NCBI RefSeq assembly: GCF_003634695.1
Contig: NZ_RBWV01000009.1
Coordinates: forward strand, 676,039-740,038
DNA length: 64,000 nt
Direction of reading: 5' to 3'
DNA from: Motilibacter peucedani
GTDB taxonomy: Bacteria; Actinomycetota; Actinomycetes; Motilibacterales; Motilibacteraceae
The stretch's first letter is position 1. Each line of letters begins with the position of its first letter. The notes below the pieces were generated by a model. The model saw nothing but the letters and a program-made list of their open reading frames with translations, searched no databases and was not told where the DNA came from. The position numbers were made by a program, and so were the translations under genes. Positions 56,775 to 64,000 of the stretch are shown here, one piece after another.

Positions 56775-57352
56775 TGCCGCTCTGCGCGCGGGTAGCATCG
56801 CGCGCTCTTGCCGCTCTGCGCGCGGGTAGCATCGCGCGCTCTTGCCGCTCTGCGCGCGGGTAGCATCGCGCGCTCTTGCCGCTCTGCGCGCGGGTAGCAT
56901 CGCGCGCTCTTGCCGCTCTGCGCGCGGGTAGCATCGCGCGCTCTTGCCGCTCTGCGCGCGAGTAGCATCGCGCGCTCTTGCCGCTCTGCGCGCGGGTAGC
57001 ATCGCGCGCTCTTGCCGCTCTGCGCGCGGGTAGCATCGCGCGCTCTTGCCGCTCTGCGCGCGGGTAGCATCGCGCGCTCTTGCCGCTCTGCGCGCGGGTA
57101 GCATCGCGCGCTCTTGCCGCTCTGCGCGCGGGTAGCATCGCGCGCTCTTGCCGCTCTGCGCGCGGGTAGCATCGCGCGCTCTTGCCGCTCTGCGCGCGAG
57201 TAGCATCGCGCGCTCTTGCCGCTCTGCGCGCGAGTAGCATCGCGCGCTCTTGCCGCTCTGCGCGCGGGTAGCATCGCGCGCTCTTGCCGCTCTGCGCGCG
57301 GGTAGCATCGCGCGCTCTTGCCGCTCTGCGCGCGGGTAGCATCGCGCGCTCT
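56775..57352 (+). repeat. 17-copy tandem array of a 34-bp hairpin unit
   Basis: Seventeen nearly identical 34-bp units, TGCCGCTCTGCGCGCGGG then TAGCATCGCGCGCTCT, differ only by G or A in (G/A)GTAGCAT in three copies. A partial 18th unit starts at 57353. Each can fold GCGCGCG/CGCGCGC around GGTAGCAT. The period is not a multiple of three, so the long minus-strand frames through it are artefacts. The 242 bases before it (56533-56774) hold no gene, and the flank CACTGACATGCCGCTCTGCG matches single sites elsewhere. A decayed recombinase gene starts 47 bases after the array. Confidence 0.95.
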
Positions 57353-57399
57353 TGCCGCGGATCGCGTGACGTCGGCCAGCGTCTGGTGGACGCTCGGGC

Positions 57400-57570
57400 A
57401 TGACGATCACACCCGAGCTGCTTCCCGTCGCCCACGACCCACTGCGCATGTCCGTCGCGGCTGACCTCGCCCGCTACAAGGGCCTCACCCCGGCTGCACG
57501 CCGAGTCGGACCTGCGCAGCTACGTCCTCTGGTGCCGGCAGCGCGGGCTCGACCCGCTCGCTGCCCAACG
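57400..57570 (+). pseudogene. Truncated, frameshifted tyrosine-recombinase pseudogene
   Basis: ATG 57400 reads TITPELLPVAHDPLRMSVAADLARYKGLTP, aligning with the start of the intact recombinase (LLPELLP, VDPLRLAVAAYLARYKGHSR). At about 57494 the match jumps frame by one base and continues LHAESDLRSYVLWCRQRGLD, then PLAAQR, matching IHAESDLRAYLDWCHARNLDP. It ends near 57567; the catalytic domain is missing. It sits directly after the 17-copy array, as the intact gene sits after the 28-bp repeats. Confidence 0.85.
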
Positions 57571-57684
57571 CACCGGAGCACTCGACTCCGGGTCCCAGCC
57601 GCCGATAGGCGCCGAGTGCGAGCACTCCAGCAACATCTCCCAGCACTCCAGGACCGTCTCAGCCGTCGGGGACTTTAAGCTCGG

Positions 57685-58436
57685 TTGGAACGACGCAAGG
57701 CCCGCCGCTCGTCGTGGCTCGACAAGCGGCTGCGGGCACACCGATGGGACCTGCTCGGCACCGCCCCGTCATGGGCCCCGCACGTCGGCGGCCTGTGGCT
57801 CGTCGTCGCCGCCTCCACGCTGCTGGCCCCACCCCTCGCCCGATCGTTCCTGCTCGGGTCCTGGACCACCATCGGCGTTGCCGGGGGCTGGCTGATGCTC
57901 GCCCTCGCCGACGGGTCTCTTCTCGCCCGCCTCGCCCGCACGCTCGAGGAACAGGTCGGCGACGAGCTGCGCCGGGCGCCCGGCGTCTACGCCGTCATCA
58001 GCGGTCTCCCGTTCGAGGGGCTCGACGTCGACCACGTCGTACTCGCCCGCGGCGGTATCGCCGCCCTCGAGGTCAAGTACCTACACACCCCAGGCCGCAC
58101 CGCCCAGCTACGCGACGTCTACGGGCTCGCCGCCAAACTCGGCCAGACCACCACCGCCGCCAGAAAGATCAGCCTGTTCCTGCGCCCGGCCGGCGTCGAA
58201 ACGGTGCGGCCTGTGCTGTACTCGCCGGCCCCGGCACACCCGACCTGCCCGCCGCCGGCCTCCAGCACGGGGGCGTCAACATCGTCGCCTGGCACGACAG
58301 CCACACCTGGCTGCCCCTCCTGATCGGTCCAAGCGACTCGACCGTCATCTCGGCCGACGAAGCAGCAGCCGCCGAAGCCAGCCTCCGCCACTTTCAAGAG
58401 CGCCGCTGGGAACACGAAGCGCATCTGCCCGCCTGA
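57685..58436 (+). pseudogene. NERD-domain membrane protein, frameshifted
   Basis: A TTG start (57685) gives two hydrophobic helices (about residues 30-75) and then a NERD (nuclease-related) domain: LPFEGLDVDHVVLARGGIAALEVKYLH holds the D...E-x-K pattern. Near 58217 the match leaves the first frame (RPVLYSPAP, stop at 58323) and continues in the next (VLAGPGTPDLPAAGLQHGGV to a stop at 58436). A single lost base in VLVLAG-like sequence explains it. A sequencing error would also do so. The 5' end may be cut, since a stop lies three codons before the TTG. Confidence 0.75.
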
Positions 58437-58537
58437 CACAGGCATCCGCCTCTGCCGATGACCGCATGATCGTTTGCGCTTCATCGAACCGGAGACGACA
58501 CAAGAGTCAAGGGCAGCTGAGCCAAGGAGCGACGTCG

Positions 58538-58750
58538 GTGGGACAAATCATCATCGGGGTCGTGGGCGTTGCGGCGATCCTCGCCGTCGTCTTCGGCGGG
58601 TTCTTCGCCCCCGATAGCAAGCCACGGCGTGACGGAGGCAACGGCAACGTCAACTGGCTCCCATCAAACTGGGCCCGGAAGACCAACGACGAGTACCGGG
58701 CTCGCGGCTGGCCCGAGCCCTACGACGATGAGAGTGACCCTCGCGTCTGA
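58538..58750 (+). CDS. Small membrane-anchored protein (70 aa)
   Basis: The GTG at 58538 has AAGGAGCG 9-15 bases upstream. One helix (IIIGVVGVAAILAVVFGGFF) is followed by a polar Asp-, Arg- and Asn-rich tail (PRRDGGNGNVNWLPSNWARK). No family recognised. A TTGCCGCTGGC site follows its stop by 19 bases. Confidence 0.55.
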   Translation: MGQIIIGVVGVAAILAVVFGGFFAPDSKPRRDGGNGNVNWLPSNWARKTNDEYRARGWPEPYDDESDPRV

Positions 58751-58760
58751 CCTGTCGAGT

Positions 58761-58795
58761 GCACGCCCTTGCCGCTGGCCGGTCCGCTAGGCGAG
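58761..58795 (+). repeat. CATGCCGC-family site
   Basis: TGCACGCCCTTGCCGCTGGC (58760 on) matches the site at 54811 at 19 of 20 positions. It lies 10-20 bases after the stop of the small membrane protein gene. Confidence 0.65.
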
Positions 58796-58852
58796 GCCGA
58801 GGGAGACTGGAGTGTGGATGAGCCCCCCTGGCGGCCCGAGTCGCTGACCTTG

Positions 58853-59143
58853 ATGAGCGACTACGAGGTGCCAGTTCCTCTGTGGATCGGTCCAGGCGTA
58901 TGCCTCGACCGTAAGCACCTTGATCGTCTGCGACTGTCTGAGTCGCTGTCGCAGCGACTGCTGGAGTGGCAGCAGCACTTCGATGACCACTTCGGGTACC
59001 GCTTCGCTTGGGACGGACCCTCGTCAAGCACTGCTTATGCAGAGGAGGGCTTTCGGCTGCTGCGCGACCTCGGGGAAGAGCTGCCTGACGCTCGGGTGAC
59101 TCTGGACCTGTGGCCGGTCACGGGCCAGGCGCCTGCCACTTGA
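58853..59143 (+). CDS. Hypothetical protein
   Basis: A 96-residue acidic protein from ATG 58853: SDYEVPVPLWIGPGVCLDRKHL, then LSQRLLEWQQHFDDHFGYRF and RDLGEELPDARVTLDLWP. The frame is open upstream to 58769 through the repeat site. A GTG at 58811 is possible. Resembles small uncharacterised proteins of accessory regions; no family assigned. Confidence 0.55.
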   Translation: MSDYEVPVPLWIGPGVCLDRKHLDRLRLSESLSQRLLEWQQHFDDHFGYRFAWDGPSSSTAYAEEGFRLLRDLGEELPDARVTLDLWPVTGQAPAT

Positions 59144-59177
59144 GCGAGCACGTACCCGAGACCCGGAGGTACGCGCT

Positions 59178-59210
59178 CATGCCGCCGTCAGCGCGCGGCC
59201 ATGCCGCTGA
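59178..59210 (+). repeat. CATGCCGC-family site (paired)
   Basis: CATGCCGCCGTCAGCGCGCG begins at 59178, with a second CATGCCGCTGAC at 59200, 22 bases later. It lies 34 bases after the stop of the gene at 58853. Confidence 0.65.
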
Positions 59211-59277
59211 CACGACCATCAGATCTGTGCCGACGCTCGGACCTTCCGGTGTGCGCCCCAGGCTGACGCGCCTGTTG

Positions 59278-59487
59278 TCACATACCTGGCGGCGGCATGT
59301 TCCGGTGCGCCGCGGCGCTCATGCCGGCGGCCTTCGAGATTGTCGCGCGTGCGTGTGTTGTCGCGGCTCGCTCGACTGCAGAGTCGATGGATGGGCTTCG
59401 ACGCCGGCGGTTGGCCAGAACTACTAGAAGCGCAAGGACCACTACAACTGCGACCAAGGTCAGGACAAGTCCTAGCACGGTGTCCAC
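59278..59487 (-). CDS. Small membrane protein (69 aa)
   Basis: GTG at 59487, or GTG at 59478, which has AGGAAGG at better spacing. One long helix (VLGLVLTLVAVVVVLALLVVL) is followed by basic RRRR and a polar tail. No family recognised. Confidence 0.45.
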   Translation of the reverse strand: MDTVLGLVLTLVAVVVVLALLVVLANRRRRSPSIDSAVERAATTHARATISKAAGMSAAAHRNMPPPGM

Positions 59488-59838
59488 CTTCCTCTGCTCG
59501 ATTCCTCACTGTAGTGGGCGGCTTAGCGGAATGAGCGGAAAGCGGCCCCGTGAGCGCTAGTGCCCGGCTGTCTGAGCTGGGACTGAACGGGTGGGGTCAG
59601 CCCGCCACAGCTCCCATCAACGAGTTGCCGCTCATGCCGCCGTCAGGGCGCGCCGCGTGCCACCGCTCCTGCCGGTGTCAGGCGGGGCCAAGGGTCGACC
59701 GGAGGCTCAGCAGGGGTGGCGCAGCGGCCGACCTGTCGACATTGCGCACGCCGGCGGGGAGGATCGGTGAGTGCGCAGCATGAGCCGCCTCCCCGTACCG
59801 CAGGCGGCCGACGGGACGGGACGATCACCGGTCGTCCC
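59488..59838. other. Gene-free stretch with a CATGCCGC-family site
   Basis: No convincing gene. TGCCGC sites at 59626 and 59635 have the core CATGCCGCCGTCAGGGCGCG, the same 20 bases as at 50744. CCGCTCCTGCCG follows (59664 on) at nearly the same spacing as there. The P-loop gene frame is open through the second half and might start earlier than annotated. Confidence 0.6.
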
Positions 59839-60975
59839 ATGCCGGTGCTGTGGCTGAGCGGGCCGCCTGGAGTCGGGAAGACGACGGCAGGTTGGAGGCT
59901 GTACCGCCACCTGACCCGTGCCGGGCTCGCGGTGGGCTACGTCGACATCGACCAGCTCAGCATCTGCTCCTCGGGCCGCGGCCCGCTGGCGGAGCGCTAC
60001 GCCGTCGCCGCGCGCAACCTCACGAGTCTTGCAGCGTGCCACCGCAGCGCCGGCGCGCGCGCCCTGGTCGTGTCCGGCGTGACTGACCCTTACGACCCGG
60101 GCTACTGCAGCGGCATACCGGGTCTCGTCGTGACTCCGCTCCGGCTGCGCGCCGATGCCCACGAACTAGCGCGACGGCTATCAGCCCGTGGGCAGGACCA
60201 GGCCGTGGTCGACCAAGCGCTCACGGAAGCTGCCGTTCTAGACGCCACCCCGACCGGCGGACTGTGCAGCGAGACCACAGACGCCTCCGCGGAGCAGGTG
60301 TTCGCAACGATCCTGGCGAGCGCCGAGGACTGGCTCGAGACGCTGGACCTCAGGCTGGTCGAGCCACCGACGCCCCCTCCGCCTCCGGCGGCCGACGCGG
60401 CTGGGCAGGTCCTGTGGCTGTGCGGCCCCACCGGTGTAGGCAAGTCAGCAGTCGGTTTCGACCTCTACCAGCGGCACGTGCTGGGCAGGGGCGTCGCGGG
60501 CGCGTACATCGACCTCGAGCAGATCGCGAAGTTCCCGCCTCCGACCGCGCGAGGCCGCGACCAGCTGACGGCGCGGGCGCTGGCGTCGATGTGGCGGACC
60601 TTCCATGAGGCGGGGGCGCGGTGCCTGGTCGTCGTCGGTCCCGCCGAGAGCGAGGAGTCGATCGAGACCCACAGCCGAGCGCTGCCCGCGGCGGCGCTCA
60701 CGGCGTGCCGGCTCCACGCTTCCAGAGACACGCTCATCGAACGGTTGCGACGCCGCGGGCGCGGAGAGAACTGGGGCCAGCCGGGTGACCCTCTGCTCGG
60801 GCAGTCGGACGCGCACCTTCTGCAGGTCGCGCGACGAGCCGCTGCCGACGACGAGCGTCTCGAACAAGCCCGGCTCGGTCACCTACGCGTCGACACCGAC
60901 CACCTGAGCGTTGCCGAGGTCGCCGACGCCCTCCACGCGATCGCTGGCTGGCCGCCCACTCCCCCGGCGTCGTGA
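59839..60975 (+). CDS. Tandem P-loop NTPase (kinase-like)
   Basis: A 378-residue protein made of two similar halves. Each starts with a Walker A: GPPGVGKTT (residues 8-16) and GPTGVGKSA (196-204). Each continues with a matching pattern: GYVDIDQLSICSSGRGPLAER versus AYIDLEQIAKFPPPTARGRD; ARALVVSGVTD versus ARCLVVVGPAE; TPLRLRADAHELARRLSARG versus ACRLHASRDTLIERLRRRG. The layout resembles small-molecule kinases of the adenylyl-sulfate or gluconate kinase type fused head to tail. The substrate is unknown. ATG 59839 is chosen because it fits the first strand. Confidence 0.78.
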   Translation: MPVLWLSGPPGVGKTTAGWRLYRHLTRAGLAVGYVDIDQLSICSSGRGPLAERYAVAARNLTSLAACHRSAGARALVVSGVTDPYDPGYCSGIPGLVVTPLRLRADAHELARRLSARGQDQAVVDQALTEAAVLDATPTGGLCSETTDASAEQVFATILASAEDWLETLDLRLVEPPTPPPPPAADAAGQVLWLCGPTGVGKSAVGFDLYQRHVLGRGVAGAYIDLEQIAKFPPPTARGRDQLTARALASMWRTFHEAGARCLVVVGPAESEESIETHSRALPAAALTACRLHASRDTLIERLRRRGRGENWGQPGDPLLGQSDAHLLQVARRAAADDERLEQARLGHLRVDTDHLSVAEVADALHAIAGWPPTPPAS

Positions 60976-61118
60976 ATAAGCAGACTTCCATCCCAACCCT
61001 TCGGGGGGCATGCCCACCCTGCGCGACGCGTGGCCCAGTCAACGACGACGACCGCCGCCCAAGAGAACGAGCCTTGCCGGCTCTGACGGCGACGTGGAGG
61101 CGAGGGACACTCATCGGC

Positions 61119-61340
61119 GTGACCGACGTGACCGTGACGCTCACCCAGGACGAAGCGCTCGTGCTGTTCGAGTGGCTCGAACGGGCAAGCGAGCGAGCGG
61201 ACGGGTGGGTCGACCCGGCCGAGCAGCGTGTCGTGTGGGACCTCATCTGCAGCCTCGAGAAGGTTCTACCGCTGTTGAACGCGGACTACGGAGACTGGGT
61301 CGAAGCGGCGCGAGGACGGCTCCGCGACCCGACGAAGTGA
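61119..61340 (+). CDS. Small hypothetical protein
   Basis: A 73-residue acidic protein: TVTLTQDEALVLFEWLERASERADGWVDPAEQRVVWDLIC, then helical to the end. GTG at 61119. Patterns like this (LTxDEALVLFEWL) occur in a small uncharacterised actinobacterial family, but I have no name for it. Confidence 0.6.
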   Translation: MTDVTVTLTQDEALVLFEWLERASERADGWVDPAEQRVVWDLICSLEKVLPLLNADYGDWVEAARGRLRDPTK

Positions 61341-61641
61341 CCGGTCCCCGACTGACTCGGTGAAGGAGGTAACCCCAGCGGCGGCCGCGCTGTCCCCCGC
61401 AGCGCACCACTCTTGATGCGGTCGCGCCACCTCGTCGTCAGGTCCCAAGGTCGAGCTACACGCCACGGCGCTAGCCGGGGTTGTCGCCGCCCCCGCCCAG
61501 TCATTGCCCGAACGCACTCACATGCCGCTCTGCGATCGAAGGAGACGTCTACTGCTCGCCGGCGTGCGTCACTCAGCCACGAGGTGCACCAAGGAGCGGC
61601 GGAGCGCTATGCCGTCCCACTGATAGGGGACACTGGCGCAG
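61341..61641. other. Gene-free stretch with a CATGCCGC-family site
   Basis: No gene seen. At 61514 the bases ACGCACTCACATGCCGCTCT, then GCG, match the left flank and the first 12 unit bases of the 56775 array, after which the match stops. This looks like a single truncated unit. Confidence 0.6.
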
Positions 61642-62076
61642 ATGACCGCGAACCCCGGGCGGGTGGCCCGGCAGCACGATCCATACCTAGCCGTGCTGGC
61701 GGCCCTCGCCGCCGTCGCGCTTCTCCTTTGCGCCCAGCGCGCTGGAGGCGCCCAAGGACCCGTTGCGCCGTGCCGCCAGACGCCTCGCGCCTCCACCTAC
61801 CTCGCCCTCAACGTCGGGCGAGCGCCTCGAGCGGCCACCGTGCACGTTGGCCAGACGCTGGGTGTGGGTGCGGCCGTGTTTCAGAACACCGTCACGCGGA
61901 CTCGTCACAACCTTCCAATCGCTGTCGCCAGTGATCGCTCAGTGCTGCGCTTGCTCTGCGCAGACACCTCAACAGGCGAGGCGTACTTCTCGGCCGAGCG
62001 GGCGGGGCAGGCGGCTGTGAGCATTGAGGCCGGGGACGCTCGATTCACGACTCAAGTGAGCGTTCAGCCTCGCTAA
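61642..62076 (+). CDS. Membrane-anchored or secreted hypothetical protein
   Basis: A 144-residue protein: an N-terminal helix (YLAVLAALAAVALLLCAQ), then a beta-rich domain with VHVGQTLGVGAAVFQNT, then RHNLPIAVASDRSVLRLLC and FSAERAGQAAVSIEAGDARFTTQVSV. The last part resembles Ig-like or bacterial big-domain strands. Likely outside the membrane. No family assigned. Confidence 0.6.
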   Translation: MTANPGRVARQHDPYLAVLAALAAVALLLCAQRAGGAQGPVAPCRQTPRASTYLALNVGRAPRAATVHVGQTLGVGAAVFQNTVTRTRHNLPIAVASDRSVLRLLCADTSTGEAYFSAERAGQAAVSIEAGDARFTTQVSVQPR

Positions 62077-62399
62077 CCTGCCTATCTCACCTGTGAATCA
62101 CATTCATCGATCCACCGGACAGCGCGCCGCCCATGCTCGCGCCCTCGATGACCGCTCTTGCCGCTGGTCGCTCGTCGGGCTCGGGCCGAGCAGCGTCAGT
62201 ACCGCACCACGTGGATAAGCATGACGAGGCCGACGACACACAGCATGCGACCCGCGAAAGGTTGGAGTGCCGGGCGGGCCAACGCCCGCGCTTGCTCTCC
62301 TTCCGCGACGCGCGCTTCCCGCGGCACGCTTCAGGCGGCGAAGCAACCTTCTTGCGGCTCCGAGTGGTCTCATCACCGAGGGGATGGAGGTGGCGAGCA
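62077..62399. other. Gene-free stretch with a CATGCCGC-family site
   Basis: CCGCTCTTGCCGCTGGTCGC (from 62153) is the last member of the site family in the window. The downstream part must hold the promoter of the sigma-factor gene; no obvious -10/-35 is seen. Confidence 0.5.
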
Positions 62400-62909
62400 T
62401 TGAGCGGTGATGATGACGAGGCGTTCGCCGCCTTCGTCGCCGCACGAGGGCCGCGCCTATTGCACCTCGCCTACCTCCTGACGCGGGACCGGAGCCTCGC
62501 CCAGGACCTGCTGCAGACGTCGCTCGTCAAGACCTGGAGCGCGTGGTCACGAATCGACGACCCGGACGCCTACGTGCGCCGCGTGCTGAGCACCACCTAC
62601 GCCTCGTGGTGGCGACGAAGGTGGCGCGCCGAGGAACCACACGACCAGCTCCCCGAACGAGCTCAGTCAGACGACATCGGCCAGGTCGACGCCCGCGACG
62701 AACTATGGCGAGCCCTTGGTCGACTGCCCGCCCGCCAACGCGCCGCCATCGTGCTTCGCTACTTCGAAGACCTCAGCGAAGCACAGACCGCGGACGCGCT
62801 CCAGATATCGGTCGGCGCGGTCAAATCCGCCACCTCACGCGGCCTCGCCCGCCTGCGCGTCGATCCGGCCCTTCACAGCACCGATCCCCCCGCCGTCCCT
62901 CGGAGCTGA
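62400..62909 (+). CDS. SigE-family ECF sigma factor
   Basis: A 169-residue ECF sigma factor of the actinobacterial SigE-like (ECF, about 170 residues) family: FAAFVAARGPRLLHLAYLLT, DLLQTSLVKTWSAWSRIDDP and AYVRRVLSTTYASWWRRRW in sigma-2; LPARQRAAIVLRYFEDLSEA in sigma-4. The start is a TTG at 62400 with GGAGG nine bases upstream; no ATG or GTG fits. The next gene begins 2 bases after its stop. Confidence 0.85.
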   Translation: MSGDDDEAFAAFVAARGPRLLHLAYLLTRDRSLAQDLLQTSLVKTWSAWSRIDDPDAYVRRVLSTTYASWWRRRWRAEEPHDQLPERAQSDDIGQVDARDELWRALGRLPARQRAAIVLRYFEDLSEAQTADALQISVGAVKSATSRGLARLRVDPALHSTDPPAVPRS

Positions 62910-62911
62910 TC

Positions 62912-63739
62912 ATGACCACCCCGGAACCCGCGTCGTTGGAGCTGCTCCGCGACACTCTGCAGCACCATGTCCCGCCGCCCGGCGGACCAGTCTCAGCCCC
63001 TGAGGTCATCTCTCTAGGCAAGCGGCGCCAGCGGACAGTTCGAGCCGTCACTGCGACGGCGGCACTGCTCGCTGTCACCACGGGGGGCGCCTCAGCCGTC
63101 GCCTTGTCCAGCCACCGCCAAGCGCCTCAGGTACCGCAGATCAGCGCCACGGCACCTTCGCTTCCTGCACCCGAGCCCCTCAACGTTGACGACGCCACCG
63201 CCCGCACGATGCTGCAACCCTGCTTGGACGACAACGACAGCGCCATCGCGTCGGGTGGCCCTGGCCGGCCCTCCGGTGACGACTGGCGAGTTCTCGCGGC
63301 GCGTTCAGTAAGGCCCCGGACAGTGGGCGCAGCGATTCATCTGGTCCACGGAACGCATGTCGTCAATCCGATCACCATGATCGTGGCCGAACAGGCCAGT
63401 ACTGGGGACTGGACTGTCTGCGTCGTCCAGACGACCTCGTCGGGCCGCTACGGGCTCAGCAACTCCGCTGGGCCCGGAAGACTCGACCCAGGTGCACCTC
63501 CCGACAACGGCCTGACCCGTGTCAACGGCAACTTCGGCAACCATGCAGTCGCCTTTACCGTGGGCCGATACGGGAGCAAGGTGACTGGTGTCCGCGTCGC
63601 CTCCAGCGCCGGCGTCAGTGACGCCGCGCTGTTGCGCAACGGCGTCTACATCGGGGTCGTCCCGGTCTCCCCCACGGCCTACCGCTTCCCACCTACAGGC
63701 GAACTCAGGTCCATCACCGCCACCGCCGTCACCCGCTAA
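62912..63739 (+). CDS. Membrane protein, probable anti-sigma factor partner
   Basis: A 275-residue protein: a polar 45-residue cytoplasmic N-terminus (TTPEPASLELLRDTLQHHVPP), one helix (RAVTATAALLAVTTGGASAVAL) and a Pro/Ala linker leading to an extracytoplasmic domain. The layout and its place 2 bases after a SigE-type sigma factor fit an anti-sigma factor, but the zinc-binding HxxxCxxC of ZAS proteins is absent. Role inferred from context only. Confidence 0.7.
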   Translation: MTTPEPASLELLRDTLQHHVPPPGGPVSAPEVISLGKRRQRTVRAVTATAALLAVTTGGASAVALSSHRQAPQVPQISATAPSLPAPEPLNVDDATARTMLQPCLDDNDSAIASGGPGRPSGDDWRVLAARSVRPRTVGAAIHLVHGTHVVNPITMIVAEQASTGDWTVCVVQTTSSGRYGLSNSAGPGRLDPGAPPDNGLTRVNGNFGNHAVAFTVGRYGSKVTGVRVASSAGVSDAALLRNGVYIGVVPVSPTAYRFPPTGELRSITATAVTR

Positions 63740-64000
63740 CCTCCGGTCTCGTAGCGCCCGCGGCGACGACAGAAGCGCCAAGCGAGCCGCGGAATCGCCC
63801 GCGAGTGGGTAGTAGGACCGAGCCTCCATGTTTCGCCGATCGTGTCGGTCACTTCACTCTCATGGCTCCCTTCTGTGTCAAGGGTGCCGTTGGGGATTCA
63901 CGCGGAGAGCGCTTGGACGGGAGGGGCGGCGGGGTCTGGTCGGGTGTCGATCGCGGGCGTAGCGTCGGGCGTGGTGGGTCCGGGAAGTGACTTGTCCGAA
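63740..64000. other. Window end, no gene seen
   Basis: No supportable coding frame in the last 261 bases. The window ends with TTGTCCGAA, one base short of the end motif of the 55-bp elements, but too little is visible to call a copy. Confidence 0.4.

Noticed and set aside
56775..57352. CRISPR array
   Set aside because: The units are contiguous and identical, with no variable spacers, and no cas genes are nearby.
56444..57449. Long minus-strand frames encoding a repetitive Arg/Ala-rich protein through the tandem array
   Set aside because: The 34-bp period makes all three frames open and gives the same 34-residue repeat in each. It is a by-product of the DNA repeat, not a gene.
50461..62180. 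Classical integron with attC sites and IntI
   Set aside because: The sites lack recognisable RYYYAAC/GTTRRRY cores, and the recombinase lacks the IntI-specific insertion. Only the layout is similar.
63805..63990. 61-residue frame at the window end
   Set aside because: Gly/Arg-rich low-complexity sequence with no start signal and no homology-like pattern.

Overview
This is a chromosomal stretch of a very GC-rich actinobacterium (Actinomycetota). Support for this comes from base composition, the many GTG starts, the NarL-type kinase and response-regulator style, a DtxR/IdeR-type iron box, and SigG- and SigE-type sigma factors. The genus cannot be fixed from the sequence alone.

Positions 1-4763 hold a compact selenocysteine locus. 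The 5' part of a formate dehydrogenase gene (minus strand) has an in-frame UGA followed by a SECIS-like hairpin. Divergent from it lie tRNA-Sec (selC), selA, selB and a DUF3253 gene. An MFS transporter follows. Positions 5935-10703 are an iron-siderophore uptake operon (two FecCD permeases, ATPase, FhuF-like reductase, lipoprotein binding protein) under an IdeR-type operator. Positions 11618-17844 hold an ABC exporter with a histidine kinase between its ATPase and permease, and on the other strand a mug glycosylase and two response regulators. Positions 18002-44864 are ordinary core or peripheral genes: aminotransferase, SDR, a second FtsX-type exporter, phosphodiester glycosidase, glycosyltransferase, pyrE, two DedA proteins, TrmH methyltransferase, CoA-disulfide-reductase-like flavoprotein, phytase-like protein, sugar kinase, class II aldolase, SigG, DsbA/FrnE, a GH3 glucosidase with its LacI regulator, and two VOC proteins. 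Long intergenic inverted repeats punctuate this core. Three of them (30922, 33318, 35555) share a rigidly spaced 55-bp design.

From about 45.4 kb to 62.4 kb the character changes. The region is a mosaic of small unrelated genes, several with visibly lower GC and AT-richer codon use. They include a 1208-residue helical-repeat protein with a PIN-like C-terminal domain, a SUKH protein, a tyrosine recombinase, a CopG/BrnT-like toxin-antitoxin pair, a DUF3644 protein, a frameshifted NERD-domain protein, a tandem P-loop protein and many small membrane proteins. At least a dozen gene junctions carry a degenerate site beginning CATGCCGC, often hairpin-forming and often in tandem with a 28- or 34-bp period. 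It culminates in a 17-copy, 34-bp array at 56775-57352. The intact recombinase starts directly after a 28-bp pair of these repeats, and a decayed recombinase copy starts directly after the 17-copy array. A second short recombinase relic lies at 55.5 kb. The layout recalls an integron-like cassette array built on a different recombinase and site. This is the main candidate for an undescribed system, but it is inference. The window ends with a SigE-family sigma factor and a membrane protein that could be its anti-sigma factor.
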